DNA of 64,000 bases from positions 749,001 through 813,000 of the forward strand of contig NZ_JBCNLP010000006.1 in NCBI RefSeq assembly GCF_039595395.1, given 5' to 3'. The stretch's first letter is position 1, and each line of letters starts with the position of its first letter. Below the pieces are notes generated by a model. It was given only the letters and a program-made list of their open reading frames with translations, did no database searches and was not told the origin of the DNA. This stretch comes from Novosphingobium sp. (GTDB lineage Bacteria > Pseudomonadota > Alphaproteobacteria > Sphingomonadales > Sphingomonadaceae). Below, piece by piece: positions 17,579-26,112 of the stretch. A program made the position numbers and the translations under genes.

Positions 17579-18679
17579 TTACGGGATCAGCACCGCTTTC
17601 ACGCAATCCCCGCGATGCTGCGCGGCGACGGCTTCGTTGATCGCGGCCAGAGGGAAGCGGCGGATCAGCCGGTCGAAGGGGAAGTGCCCGGCGCGGTAGA
17701 GCGCGACCAGTTCGGGAATGAAGCTCTGCAGATCGCTGTCGCCCTCGACAATGCCGATGATGCGGTGACCATGGGTGATGAGCCCGGCCAGATTGATGCT
17801 CAGCGCACTGTCGGCGCGCGGCGGCACGCCGACCAGCCCCAGAATTCCGTGGCTTGACAGGCTGGCCAGAGCGGCTTCCACCACCTCGACGCGGCCGCTG
17901 CTCTCCAGCGCGGCATCCACACCATCGGGCAGGATCGCACGGATGGCGGCGGCGATGTCGGAGCCTGCGGGATCGATCACATCGGTGGCGCCCAGCTCCA
18001 GCGCCAGAGCGCGCCGCGCGGGGAGAGGCTCGATCAGGATGATGCGGCTGCAACCGCGATATTTCGCCGCCATCACTCCGGCCAGCCCGACTGGCCCGCC
18101 GCCGAACACCGCGATGGTGCTGCCCGCCCGGCAGTCCATCGAGCGCAGCACCGCCCCCGCGCCGGTCTGCAAGCCGCAGCCCAGCGGGCCGAGAAGGACC
18201 AGATCATCCCCTGCTTCCACCTTCACCACATTGCGGCGGTCGGCGATGGCATGGCTGGCGAAGGAGGACTGGCCGAAGAAGGCTCCCGCAACCGGCGCTG
18301 CGCCGTCATGCAGCGGGCTGGTGCCGTCGGGGCGGGCTCCGGCATAGTTGCGCGGCACGAACTTGCGGCAATAGGAGGGCAGATGGTCCGTGCAGCGCGG
18401 ACAGGCGCCGCAACTGGCAAAGCCCAGCACCACCGTGTCGCCGGGAGCGATGTCGGTGACATGCTCGCCCACCGCTTCCACCACGCCCGCGCCTTCATGG
18501 CCCAGCACGGCGGGCAGTGGGAAGGGGATGAACTGGTCGCGGAAGACCAGATCGGTGTGGCACAGGCCCACCCCCGCGATGCGCACCAGCACCTCATGCG
18601 GGCCGGGGGCGTCGAGGTTCAGCGGGCAGATGGTGAAATCGCTGTGAGGGGCCGTGGCGACGGCGGCGGTGATCTGCAC
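17579..18679 (-). CDS. Zinc alcohol dehydrogenase, aryl-alcohol (XylB-like) type
   Basis: A 366-residue MDR dehydrogenase with the full zinc set: catalytic GLCHTDLVFRD and GHEGAGVVE, and the structural four-Cys loop in CGACPRCTDHLPSYC. GCGLQTGAGAVL near 170 and the Rossmann motif FGGGPVGLAG near 200 match the class III/benzyl-alcohol dehydrogenase subgroup. The start is GTG at 18679, with AAGGA seven bases upstream; no ATG fits. It lies 11 bp downstream of an SDR gene in the P450 operon and would oxidise a primary (perhaps P450-generated) alcohol to the aldehyde. Confidence 0.9.
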   Translation of the reverse strand: MQITAAVATAPHSDFTICPLNLDAPGPHEVLVRIAGVGLCHTDLVFRDQFIPFPLPAVLGHEGAGVVEAVGEHVTDIAPGDTVVLGFASCGACPRCTDHLPSYCRKFVPRNYAGARPDGTSPLHDGAAPVAGAFFGQSSFASHAIADRRNVVKVEAGDDLVLLGPLGCGLQTGAGAVLRSMDCRAGSTIAVFGGGPVGLAGVMAAKYRGCSRIILIEPLPARRALALELGATDVIDPAGSDIAAAIRAILPDGVDAALESSGRVEVVEAALASLSSHGILGLVGVPPRADSALSINLAGLITHGHRIIGIVEGDSDLQSFIPELVALYRAGHFPFDRLIRRFPLAAINEAVAAQHRGDCVKAVLIP

Positions 18680-18690
18680 TGTATTTTCCT

Positions 18691-19488
18691 TCAGCCTGCG
18701 GTGTAGCCGCCATCGACGACATGTTCGGCGCCGGTGACGAAGCGGGACTCGTCGCCGGCGAGGAAGGCGACCAGCGGAGCGACATCCATCGCCTGCCCCA
18801 GCCGCCCCATCGGGATCATCGCCGACCATGCTTCCAGCAACACCTCGGGCGGGATGGGCACGCCCTTGTCATCCACGGGCGGCTCCCAACTGGCGCCAAG
18901 ATTGGTCTGCACGGGGCCGGGCAGCACGCAGTTCACCCGCACGCCGGTCTTGGCCCATTCCAGCGCGGCGGCGCGGGAAAGGGCGCGCACCGCGCCTTTC
19001 GAGGCGCTGTAGGCCGCGAAGGCCGCGCCCGCCACCATGCCATAGACCGAAGAGATGTTGATGATCGAGGCCCCCGCAGCGCCCTTGGCGATGGTGTCCT
19101 GCATCAGGGGGAAGGCGGTCTGCATGCCGATGAATACGCTTTCCACATTGATGCTGTATTGCCGTCGCAGATGGTCGAGCGGGGCCTGGGCAAAAGGCGC
19201 GGTCATCATCACGCCCGCATTGTTGACCAGCACATCCAGCCTGCCGAAGCGCCCGGTGATGGCCCTGGCACCGGCCTCCCAGCTTTCGGGCGAGGTGACA
19301 TTATGATCCAGCACCAGAGGATCGCCAGCGATCAGGGCGGCTGTTTCCCGAGCGCCCTTGCTGTCGATATCGCCGATCACCACGGAGGCGCCCCGTTCCG
19401 CCAGCGTCTGGGCGATGGCGCGTCCGATGCCTGATCCCCCGCCGGTTACCCATGCCACCTTGCCGGAAAGCTGCGTTGCGCCGCTCAT
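18691..19488 (-). CDS. Short-chain dehydrogenase/reductase
   Basis: A 265-residue classical SDR: TGGGSGIG (residues 16-23), D39 in IGDID for NAD(H), NNAG near 90, catalytic YSASKGA near 160 and a terminal VDGGYTAG. An insert between strands (WEPPVDDKGVPIPPEV) lengthens the substrate loop. It overlaps the GFA-like gene upstream by ATGA, and GGGAGA precedes the start. It acts within the P450 operon on an unknown hydroxyl or keto group. Confidence 0.92.
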   Translation of the reverse strand: MSGATQLSGKVAWVTGGGSGIGRAIAQTLAERGASVVIGDIDSKGARETAALIAGDPLVLDHNVTSPESWEAGARAITGRFGRLDVLVNNAGVMMTAPFAQAPLDHLRRQYSINVESVFIGMQTAFPLMQDTIAKGAAGASIINISSVYGMVAGAAFAAYSASKGAVRALSRAAALEWAKTGVRVNCVLPGPVQTNLGASWEPPVDDKGVPIPPEVLLEAWSAMIPMGRLGQAMDVAPLVAFLAGDESRFVTGAEHVVDGGYTAG

Positions 19489-19904
19489 GATACGTCTCCC
19501 ATATAGGCCAGTGGGTGGCGCGCCTGCGCCAGTTGGGGCAACCAGTGCCAGGCCCGGTCGCAATAGACTTCGAAAGCCGCGGAGAAGCGGTCGGGCTCGT
19601 CCAGCGTGCCCGCCTTGATAAAGCTGATCCCCGGCGCGGCATCGGCGCGCGAGCGGATGGGGGACCCGCAAGCGCCGCAGAACAGGCGGTGCACCACCTG
19701 TCCGCTGTCGCCCTGATCGGTGTATTCGCGCGTCTCGCCCTGCTGGGTATAGGCGGCATCCGTCACGCCCCAGACCACCGAGAAGGGCGCGCCAGACTGC
19801 TTCTGGCAATGGCGGCAATGGCAGATGCCGACCATCAGCGGGTCGCCCGCAACGGTGTAGTGAACCTGCCCGCAGAGGCAGGCGCCCTTGTGTGTTTCGC
19901 TCAT
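19485..19904 (-). CDS. GFA-family zinc protein (glutathione-dependent formaldehyde-activating-like)
   Basis: A 139-residue protein with the zinc motifs of the GFA/CENP-V fold: GACLCGQVHY near residue 8, CHCRHCQKQSG near 29 and LFCGACGSPI near 77. Members include the S-hydroxymethylglutathione-forming protein Gfa, but most have no proven activity. The ATG at 19904 is chosen with AGGA upstream over a GTG one codon earlier. It sits between an aldehyde dehydrogenase and an SDR, which fits a role with small aldehydes, such as formaldehyde released by demethylation. That role is inference. Confidence 0.87.
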   Translation of the reverse strand: MSETHKGACLCGQVHYTVAGDPLMVGICHCRHCQKQSGAPFSVVWGVTDAAYTQQGETREYTDQGDSGQVVHRLFCGACGSPIRSRADAAPGISFIKAGTLDEPDRFSAAFEVYCDRAWHWLPQLAQARHPLAYMGDVS

Positions 19905-19913
19905 CACCTTGTC

Positions 19914-21374
19914 CTAGATTGCCATGACCACGCTTTTGGGTTCCAGATAGGCGTCCAGCGCCTCGATGCCGTTTTCGCGGCCCAGACCGGAGCTTTTCAT
20001 GCCGCCGAAGGGGAAGGCGGGGTCAGCCAGCATGATGCAGTTGGTGAAGACCGTGCCTGCCTCCAGCCTTGCGGCGGTGTGATGGGCCAGGGCCAGATCG
20101 CGGGTCCAGAGATGGGCGGCCAGGCCATAGGGGCTGTCATTGGCCAGCGCGATCGCCTCCTCCACCTCGTCGAAAGGGGTGACGGCCAGCACCGGGCCGA
20201 AGACCTCCTCGCGGGCGATTTCGGCGTCGGGGGGCACATCGCGCAGGATGGTCGGGGCGAAGTAATGGCCGGTTTCGGGCATGCCCCTACCGGGGCCGAC
20301 AGCGGCGATGCCCGAGGCCCGCGCGCGCTCGACCAGAGTGGAGACGCGCTCATGCTGGCGTGCGCTGATCAGGGGGCCAAGCTGGCTCTGGCGGTCGGCG
20401 CTGGGGCCCAGATGCTGGCTGGCGGCGACCTGTGCCAGCCCGTCGAGCACCTCTTCATAGATCGAGCGATGCACATAGGCGCGCGTCCCGGCATAGCAGA
20501 CCTGCCCCGAGTTGAAGAAACAGCCCATCGCTGCCTGCGGAATGGCCGTCTTCAGATCGGCATCCGCGCAAAGGATCGAGGGCGATTTTCCGCCCAGCTC
20601 CAGCGTGACGCGCTTGAAATCGGGAATGCTGGCAGCGAGGATCGCCCGCCCTGTCAGGGTGGAGCCGGTGAAAGCAACCTTGGCCACGCCCTGATGCCCG
20701 GCCAGCGCCGCCCCGGTGCCGCCATCGCCGGTGAGCACGGTGAAAACCCCCGGCGGGAAACCCACCTGCCGCGCCAATTCGGTCAGCCGCAGCGCCGAGA
20801 GAGGCGTTTCCGCCGCCGGTTTCAGGATCAGCGTGCAGCCCGCCGCCAAGGCAGGCGCAATCTTCCACATGGCCAGCACCAACGGGAAATTCCACGGGGT
20901 GATGGCCGTGACCACGCCCACCGGCTCACGCCGCGTATAGACATGGTAAGCGCCCGGTGTGGCCGAGAGTGTGCCCGCCCGCCCGGCGATCTTGCCCGGC
21001 CAACCGGCATAGGAGCGCAGCCAGGCAATCGCGGCGGGAATGTCCACGGTTTCCGCGATGGCGAGAGGCTTGCCGGTGTCCAGCGCCTCCAGCGCGGCGA
21101 GGCGGGGCAGGTCGGCCTCCATCGCATCGGCCAGACGATGCAGCAGGCGTTCGCGCGCCAGAGGGGCCAGATCGCGCCATGCCGGATCGCGCAGCGCCCG
21201 TTTTGCCGCCTCCACCGCGGCATCGACCGCCGTAGCGCCTGCCACGGGCACCTCGGCGAAGGACTCCCCCAGACAGGGGTCTTCCAGCGCATAGGCGCCC
21301 TCGCCGGGCAGGATGTCATCGCCGCTGCGCAGGCGCAGGTCGGGCAAGGGAAGATCGGCAAAACCGGGCTGCAT
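19914..21374 (-). CDS. Aldehyde dehydrogenase (betaine-aldehyde-dehydrogenase-like)
   Basis: A 486-residue aldehyde dehydrogenase: ITPWNFPLVLAMWK, KPAAETPLSA, FTGSTLTG, general-base ELGGKSPSIL and catalytic Cys in NSGQVCYAGTR; the C-terminal FGGMKSSGLGRENG matches betaine- and phenylacetaldehyde-type enzymes. It starts 5 bp after the AraC stop, with AGGATC spanning that stop as ribosome-binding site. It likely takes the aldehyde from the zinc alcohol dehydrogenase in the same operon to a carboxylate for the CoA ligase at 26113. Confidence 0.92.
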   Translation of the reverse strand: MQPGFADLPLPDLRLRSGDDILPGEGAYALEDPCLGESFAEVPVAGATAVDAAVEAAKRALRDPAWRDLAPLARERLLHRLADAMEADLPRLAALEALDTGKPLAIAETVDIPAAIAWLRSYAGWPGKIAGRAGTLSATPGAYHVYTRREPVGVVTAITPWNFPLVLAMWKIAPALAAGCTLILKPAAETPLSALRLTELARQVGFPPGVFTVLTGDGGTGAALAGHQGVAKVAFTGSTLTGRAILAASIPDFKRVTLELGGKSPSILCADADLKTAIPQAAMGCFFNSGQVCYAGTRAYVHRSIYEEVLDGLAQVAASQHLGPSADRQSQLGPLISARQHERVSTLVERARASGIAAVGPGRGMPETGHYFAPTILRDVPPDAEIAREEVFGPVLAVTPFDEVEEAIALANDSPYGLAAHLWTRDLALAHHTAARLEAGTVFTNCIMLADPAFPFGGMKSSGLGRENGIEALDAYLEPKSVVMAI

Positions 21375-21379
21375 GGGGA

Positions 21380-22264
21380 TCAGATCCTGACGCGTTTGCG
21401 AAAATCGCTGGGCGCCACGCCGGAAAAATGGCGGAAGGCGCGGGTGAAATGGCTCTGGCTGGTAAAGCCCAGACTTTCGGCGATAAAGGCGATGGACAGG
21501 TCGGTCTGGTGCAGCATTTGCTGCGCCTTATCGAGCCGCGTCTTCATCACATATTGGTGCGGCGAGAGGCCCGTCGCCTTGCGGAACACGCGGCAGAAAT
21601 GCGAGGGCGTCAGCCCCGCCACCGCCGACATTTCCTCCAGCGAATGCTGCGCCTCCGGGTTCTGCAGGATGGTGTTCATCACATGGTGGATGCGATAGGC
21701 GGAAAAGGCAGAGGTCGGGATTTCCGAGGCCGAGACCGAATTGGCGCCGCGCAGGATGTGCGCCTTCAGGGCATTGACCAGAGCGCCGATATAGACCTCG
21801 CGTTCGGTGCTGGGCGGGGCGTAGAGTTCGCTCAGCACCTGCCGCGTCAGCGCCGCGCCCAGCGGGTCGAAGAAGGCAAAGCGCATCTGGCGAAACTGGT
21901 CGGCGGCGGGGGCCTTGCTCAACTGGTCGGAGGAGACCGACAGCGTCACCACATCCAGCTCTCCATCGATCAGCCAGCCCGTCTGCTGGCCCGCCGGAAC
22001 GATGGTAGCGCAGCCCGGCATCGAAACGCTTTCGCTCCAGCCGCCGTTCAGCCAGGTGCGGTTGTGCTGCTGCCCGGCGATATGCATGGTATAGAGCGGC
22101 TCGGGCAGGGCGGGCACATCGTAGGAGCCGATGAACTGGCGCCAGCGCGACAATTGCCAGCCATCCGTCTTTGACCCCAACTGCATATCCGGGCCGCGCC
22201 CGATGGCGTCGGAGATGATCGCCTCATTCGTGCCGGCCGGATGGTATCGTGCATCTGCGTGCAT
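21380..22264 (-). CDS. AraC/XylS-family transcriptional regulator
   Basis: A 294-residue regulator. The C-terminal ~100 residues hold two helix-turn-helix units (LEEMSAVAGLTPSHFCRVFR and IAFIAESLGFTSQSHFTRAF) characteristic of AraC proteins; the N-terminal domain is an unidentified effector domain. GGGAGAGAACAG precedes the ATG at 22264. It is embedded inside the catabolic operon, 24 bp after the P450, so it probably auto-activates that operon in response to substrate. Confidence 0.92.
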   Translation of the reverse strand: MHADARYHPAGTNEAIISDAIGRGPDMQLGSKTDGWQLSRWRQFIGSYDVPALPEPLYTMHIAGQQHNRTWLNGGWSESVSMPGCATIVPAGQQTGWLIDGELDVVTLSVSSDQLSKAPAADQFRQMRFAFFDPLGAALTRQVLSELYAPPSTEREVYIGALVNALKAHILRGANSVSASEIPTSAFSAYRIHHVMNTILQNPEAQHSLEEMSAVAGLTPSHFCRVFRKATGLSPHQYVMKTRLDKAQQMLHQTDLSIAFIAESLGFTSQSHFTRAFRHFSGVAPSDFRKRVRI

Positions 22265-22288
22265 CTGTTCTCTCCCGTCAGCGCGGCG

Positions 22289-23527
22289 TCACAGCGGCTG
22301 AAGCTTCATATCGAGGTTCTTGAGCCCGTTGATGAAGTTCGACCGGAACCGGCGCGGCGGGGAGAGCAGCTCGAAGCTCTTGACCCTTTCGGCCAGCAAG
22401 TGAAACGCCACGCGCAATTGCATTTCCGCCAGCCGCGACCCCACGCAGACGTGCTGCCCGCTGCCGAAGCCCAGATGCTGGATGTTCCCGCGCGTGATGT
22501 CAAAGGAGTCGGGGTCTGCAAAGACGGTTTCGTCGCGGTTGGCGGCGGTGTACCACATCACCACCTTGTCGCGTTTGGCGATCCGCTTGCCGCCAAGCTC
22601 CGTGTCCTGCGTGGCGGTGCGGCGCATATGCATCACCGGGCTGGCATGGCGCACCATTTCGCGCACGGCGGTTTTGAGCAGATCGGGGGTGGCGCGCAGC
22701 TGCTCCCATTGCTCGGGCCGGGCGGCGAAATTGACCATCGTGTGGCTCAGCGAATTGCGGGTGGTTTCATTGGCGCCCACAAAGGCCAGGATCATATTGC
22801 CGAGAAATTCCGGGAACTGCACCGGTTCTCCGTTGATTTCGGCATTGGCCAGCAGGGTGGCCAGATCCGGGCCGGGGTTGCGGCGGCGCTCGTCGAAGAG
22901 GTGCTGGGCGAGGGCGAAAAAGCTGGTGAGGACCTGCGCCATGGCCTCGGGGCTCTGGCGGAAATCGGGGTCGTCCTCGCCGACGAAGGCGTTGGTCCAG
23001 TCGTAGAGATCGTGCCAGCCGATGTCGGGCGGCAGGTCGAACAGTTCGCACAGCGTCAGCAGGGGCAGAGGGGCGGAGAGGGCCCGCACCATATCCACAT
23101 CCTCACCCAGCGGGATCTGGTCGAGCAGCAGGCGGCAACGCTGCGTGATGCGCTCCTCGATGCCCGCCAGACGGCCGGGCGAGACGGCGGGCATCATCAG
23201 CTTGCGATATTGCGTGTGGACGGGCGGATCGATCGAGATGAAGGGAATGCCGATCGCGCTTTCGCCCGCCCCGGTCAGACCCACCTCGTTTTCGTTGAAG
23301 ATGCGATGCCCGCCCATCTCATGGGCCGAGGAAAAGAGGGCGGGCTGGCGCGAGACCTCCACGATGTCGGCGTAGCGCAGCACCGCCCAGAAGCCGGGGC
23401 CATCGCTTTCGGGGTTCCAGTAGACGCCCTCCTCGCGTCGCAATTGCGCGAAAAGCTCATGCGGCACGGCATGGACATAAAGGTCCGGATTCTTGAGATC
23501 GGGCTGGGCGAGCGCTGTGACGGACAT
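22289..23527 (-). CDS. Cytochrome P450 (bacterial class I)
   Basis: A 412-residue soluble P450. I-helix oxygen-binding motif FVGANETTRN near 245, ExxR in REMVRHAS, the MRRTATQDTELGG region, and the haem loop GFGSGQHVCVG with thiolate ligand C361. It hydroxylates a substrate using electrons from a ferredoxin; the [2Fe-2S] ferredoxin at 27693-28010 is the obvious partner, while no ferredoxin reductase is in the window. It lies 16 bp after the receptor gene and 24 bp before the AraC regulator. GGAGAGG precedes the start. The CYP family cannot be assigned by eye; steroid-, terpene- and alkyl-hydroxylating families share these motifs. Confidence 0.95.
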   Translation of the reverse strand: MSVTALAQPDLKNPDLYVHAVPHELFAQLRREEGVYWNPESDGPGFWAVLRYADIVEVSRQPALFSSAHEMGGHRIFNENEVGLTGAGESAIGIPFISIDPPVHTQYRKLMMPAVSPGRLAGIEERITQRCRLLLDQIPLGEDVDMVRALSAPLPLLTLCELFDLPPDIGWHDLYDWTNAFVGEDDPDFRQSPEAMAQVLTSFFALAQHLFDERRRNPGPDLATLLANAEINGEPVQFPEFLGNMILAFVGANETTRNSLSHTMVNFAARPEQWEQLRATPDLLKTAVREMVRHASPVMHMRRTATQDTELGGKRIAKRDKVVMWYTAANRDETVFADPDSFDITRGNIQHLGFGSGQHVCVGSRLAEMQLRVAFHLLAERVKSFELLSPPRRFRSNFINGLKNLDMKLQPL

Positions 23528-23543
23528 GGTGGACCTCTCCGGC

Positions 23544-25850
23544 TCAGAACGTCACGCGGGCGCTGACGCCGTAGGTGCGCGGGGTGGAAGGCACGAGGTA
23601 ATTGTAGGGGAAGCCCGCGCCGCGCAGATCCAGCCCATAGGCATAGACCTTCGCGTTGAAGGCATTGTTGACCCAGCCGCGCAGTTGATAGCGGCCATGC
23701 TTCCAGACAAGCTGGGCGTTCACCTTGGCGTATCCCGCCTGCTGCAGCTCGCTGTTCTGATTGGCCGCCGAGGCATTCACCAGATTGAAGGGCGTGAAAT
23801 AGACATGGCCGGTGTAGGCCAGATTGGGTGAGAAGGTCACCTCATCCCCGGCACCGCGATAGAGCGTCCAGTCCATACCCGCCTGGGCGGTGAAGTGAGG
23901 GGCGAAGGGCAGGTCCTGCCCGGCCAGATTGACGCCTTGCAGGGTCAGCTCCTTATATTGGGCATGCAGCACGCCCACCGAGCCGTTGAAGGCCAGCGTG
24001 GGCATCACGCGCCAGCTTGCTTCCAGTTCGGCGCCATAGATTTCGGACTTGGGCGCATTGACCAGCACGGCCACCGGACCGGGCAGCGTGTTCTGCAACT
24101 GCTGGTTGGTGTAGTCATAATAGAAGCCGGCGGTGGAGAAGGTCACCGCGCGGTTGAAGAGATGGCCTTTCAGCCCGACCTCATAGGCGTTGACCCTTTC
24201 GGGCGCGACATAGTTGATCCCGGTCTGCGACGTGTAGGCGCCGCCGTTGAAGGCGCCCGAGCGATAGCCCCGGTTGTAGCTGGCATAGGCGAGAAGACCG
24301 CCGTCGAACTTGTAGCTGAGCGCGGCACGGCCGGTCAGCGCGCTGTTGCTGCCGTGCAGGCCGAAGCGCGCATTGGGATCATAGGCGCAGCCTGCCGCAT
24401 TGTAGCAGGGCACAGTGGTGGCCAGCGGCGTTTCCGGCGTGCCGCCCAGAATGCCGCCAGCATAGAGATAGGCATAGCCATCGCCGTAATGCGACTTGTC
24501 CCAGGTTTCGCGCAGGCCCAGCGTCAGGGTCAGGCGCGGCGCGATCTCGTAATCGCCTTGCAGGAACGCCGCAAGCGAGAAGCGGTTCTGTTCGTAATGC
24601 TGGAAGAAGCCGCCGGGCGTCAAAGCTGTTGTGGGCGACACAGGCACGACGCCGATGTTGAAATCATTGTCGGTGATGGTGCGATCCCAGCCATAGAACA
24701 CACCGCCGACCAGTTTCAGCTTGCCGGATTCGTAATTGATGCGGGTTTCTTCGGTGAACTGGCGGAATTTGGAATGCCAGTTGATGTAAAGGCCGGGATA
24801 GCCATTGGCGGCGGCATAGGCGCCATCCTCGGGCGTACCATCGGATTGGGCGCCCATGCTGAGGCGGCCGCCATCATAGGAGGTGATCGAGGTTACCGTC
24901 AGGCCGGGATGGATTTCATAGGCGATGTTGGCCATCACCCCCCAGGCGCTGGTGCGGAAGCGGCCCACATTGCCCATGTTGACGGTGAAGAAATCCAGCC
25001 CCTTGCGCGCCGAGGCATCGCCAAAGATCGCCGAGCCCGTGGGCTGGTCGCGCCCGGCATAGGCGCGGATCTTGATGTCTAGCCCGCTGCCCGTGGGGCG
25101 ATAGCGCAAGGACAGGCGGCCTTGCAGCGTATCCTGACTGTCCGGATCGGGCGAACCGGGATGGATATTCTTGATCTGCCCGTCGCCCTTCACATAGTTG
25201 ACCGCGGCGCGCACGCCCAGTTGCTGGTCGTCGAAGGTGGTTTCCACCGCGCCCTGCGCCGTGAAGGTGTTGAAGTTCCCATAGCCCACATCGGCATAGC
25301 CGTTGGAGCCTTCCAGCTTGGGACCCTTGGTGATGAAGTTGATCGCGCCGCCGGTGGTGTTGCGCCCGAACAGCGTGCCCTGAGGGCCGCGCAGCACCTC
25401 GGCCCGGTCGAGATCGAACAGGCCCATGCCGTGGCTGGCGCGTGCGGCCAGATAGACATCGTCCATATAGACACCGACCGGTGAGACCTGATTGGAATTG
25501 TACTCATTGGCGACCGAAATGCCGCGCATCGAGAAATTGGGCTGCGCCGCGCCGAAATTGGTGCTGACCTGCAGGTTGGGCACCACCTGCGACAGGGCAA
25601 CCGAATTGGTAACGCCCTTGGTGGCCAGCGCCGCTCCGCCCACTGCCGAAATGGCCAGCGGGACCGACAGCACCGATTCCGAGCGCCGCTGCGCCGTCAC
25701 CACGATTTCGCCATCCGATGGCGTGGCGGGCTGGCCCGTGCCGGTTTGCGCCGGAGCGGCAGGCTCGTCCCTGGCCAGGGCAGGGTTGGCGACAGCCATC
25801 ATCGAAGCTGTCGCCAGAATGCGGAGGCAATCATTCACACCAATGGGCAT
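23544..25850 (-). CDS. TonB-dependent receptor
   Basis: A 768-residue outer-membrane receptor with a signal peptide ending near NPALARD, a TonB-box region (EIVVTAQRRSESVL), plug motifs FSMRGISVANEYN, VGVYMDDVYL and EVLRGPQGTLFGRNTTGG, and a C-terminal YGVSARVTF. AAGGGAGACGGG precedes the ATG. It is the first gene of the ~11-kb minus-strand operon, so it probably imports the compound attacked by the P450. It is the same length as, and a clear paralogue of, the receptor at 4876-7182, hinting that both regions serve related substrates. Confidence 0.95.
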   Translation of the reverse strand: MPIGVNDCLRILATASMMAVANPALARDEPAAPAQTGTGQPATPSDGEIVVTAQRRSESVLSVPLAISAVGGAALATKGVTNSVALSQVVPNLQVSTNFGAAQPNFSMRGISVANEYNSNQVSPVGVYMDDVYLAARASHGMGLFDLDRAEVLRGPQGTLFGRNTTGGAINFITKGPKLEGSNGYADVGYGNFNTFTAQGAVETTFDDQQLGVRAAVNYVKGDGQIKNIHPGSPDPDSQDTLQGRLSLRYRPTGSGLDIKIRAYAGRDQPTGSAIFGDASARKGLDFFTVNMGNVGRFRTSAWGVMANIAYEIHPGLTVTSITSYDGGRLSMGAQSDGTPEDGAYAAANGYPGLYINWHSKFRQFTEETRINYESGKLKLVGGVFYGWDRTITDNDFNIGVVPVSPTTALTPGGFFQHYEQNRFSLAAFLQGDYEIAPRLTLTLGLRETWDKSHYGDGYAYLYAGGILGGTPETPLATTVPCYNAAGCAYDPNARFGLHGSNSALTGRAALSYKFDGGLLAYASYNRGYRSGAFNGGAYTSQTGINYVAPERVNAYEVGLKGHLFNRAVTFSTAGFYYDYTNQQLQNTLPGPVAVLVNAPKSEIYGAELEASWRVMPTLAFNGSVGVLHAQYKELTLQGVNLAGQDLPFAPHFTAQAGMDWTLYRGAGDEVTFSPNLAYTGHVYFTPFNLVNASAANQNSELQQAGYAKVNAQLVWKHGRYQLRGWVNNAFNAKVYAYGLDLRGAGFPYNYLVPSTPRTYGVSARVTF

Positions 25851-26112
25851 TTCCCGTCTCCCTTAGCCTTTTTCGGCCATCGCCACCTTTTCGCTTTTTC
25901 GAAGGCGGTCGCTGGCCGTGGCTGTTGAACCCTGTCTAGCCGCCGGGCCGCGTGCTGGCTTTAGCCTCACCTGCTTTGGTTTTTGACATTTCGTGCCTTG
26001 GCCTTGCGTGAGCGGGGCCGGGCCTGCTTCACCCGGCCTGCCGCTGAGTGTTCGCATCCCATGTCGATGCCCGCCAGCCATAGATTCAGAACAGACGAGA
26101 TGGAGAGGTTCC
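25851..26112. promoter_or_regulatory. Divergent promoter region of the P450 operon and the CoA ligase
   Basis: The 262 bases separate the receptor-first minus operon from the plus-strand CoA ligase/ferredoxin pair. No copy of the 17-bp dyad is present. I see no strong operator; the segment is simply a shared divergent promoter, plausibly the target of the embedded AraC protein. Confidence 0.4.

Noticed and set aside
19515..21698. 727-codon open frame on the plus strand opposite the GFA and aldehyde dehydrogenase genes
   Set aside because: Antisense shadow of a conserved operon; His/Gln/Arg-rich product without motifs.
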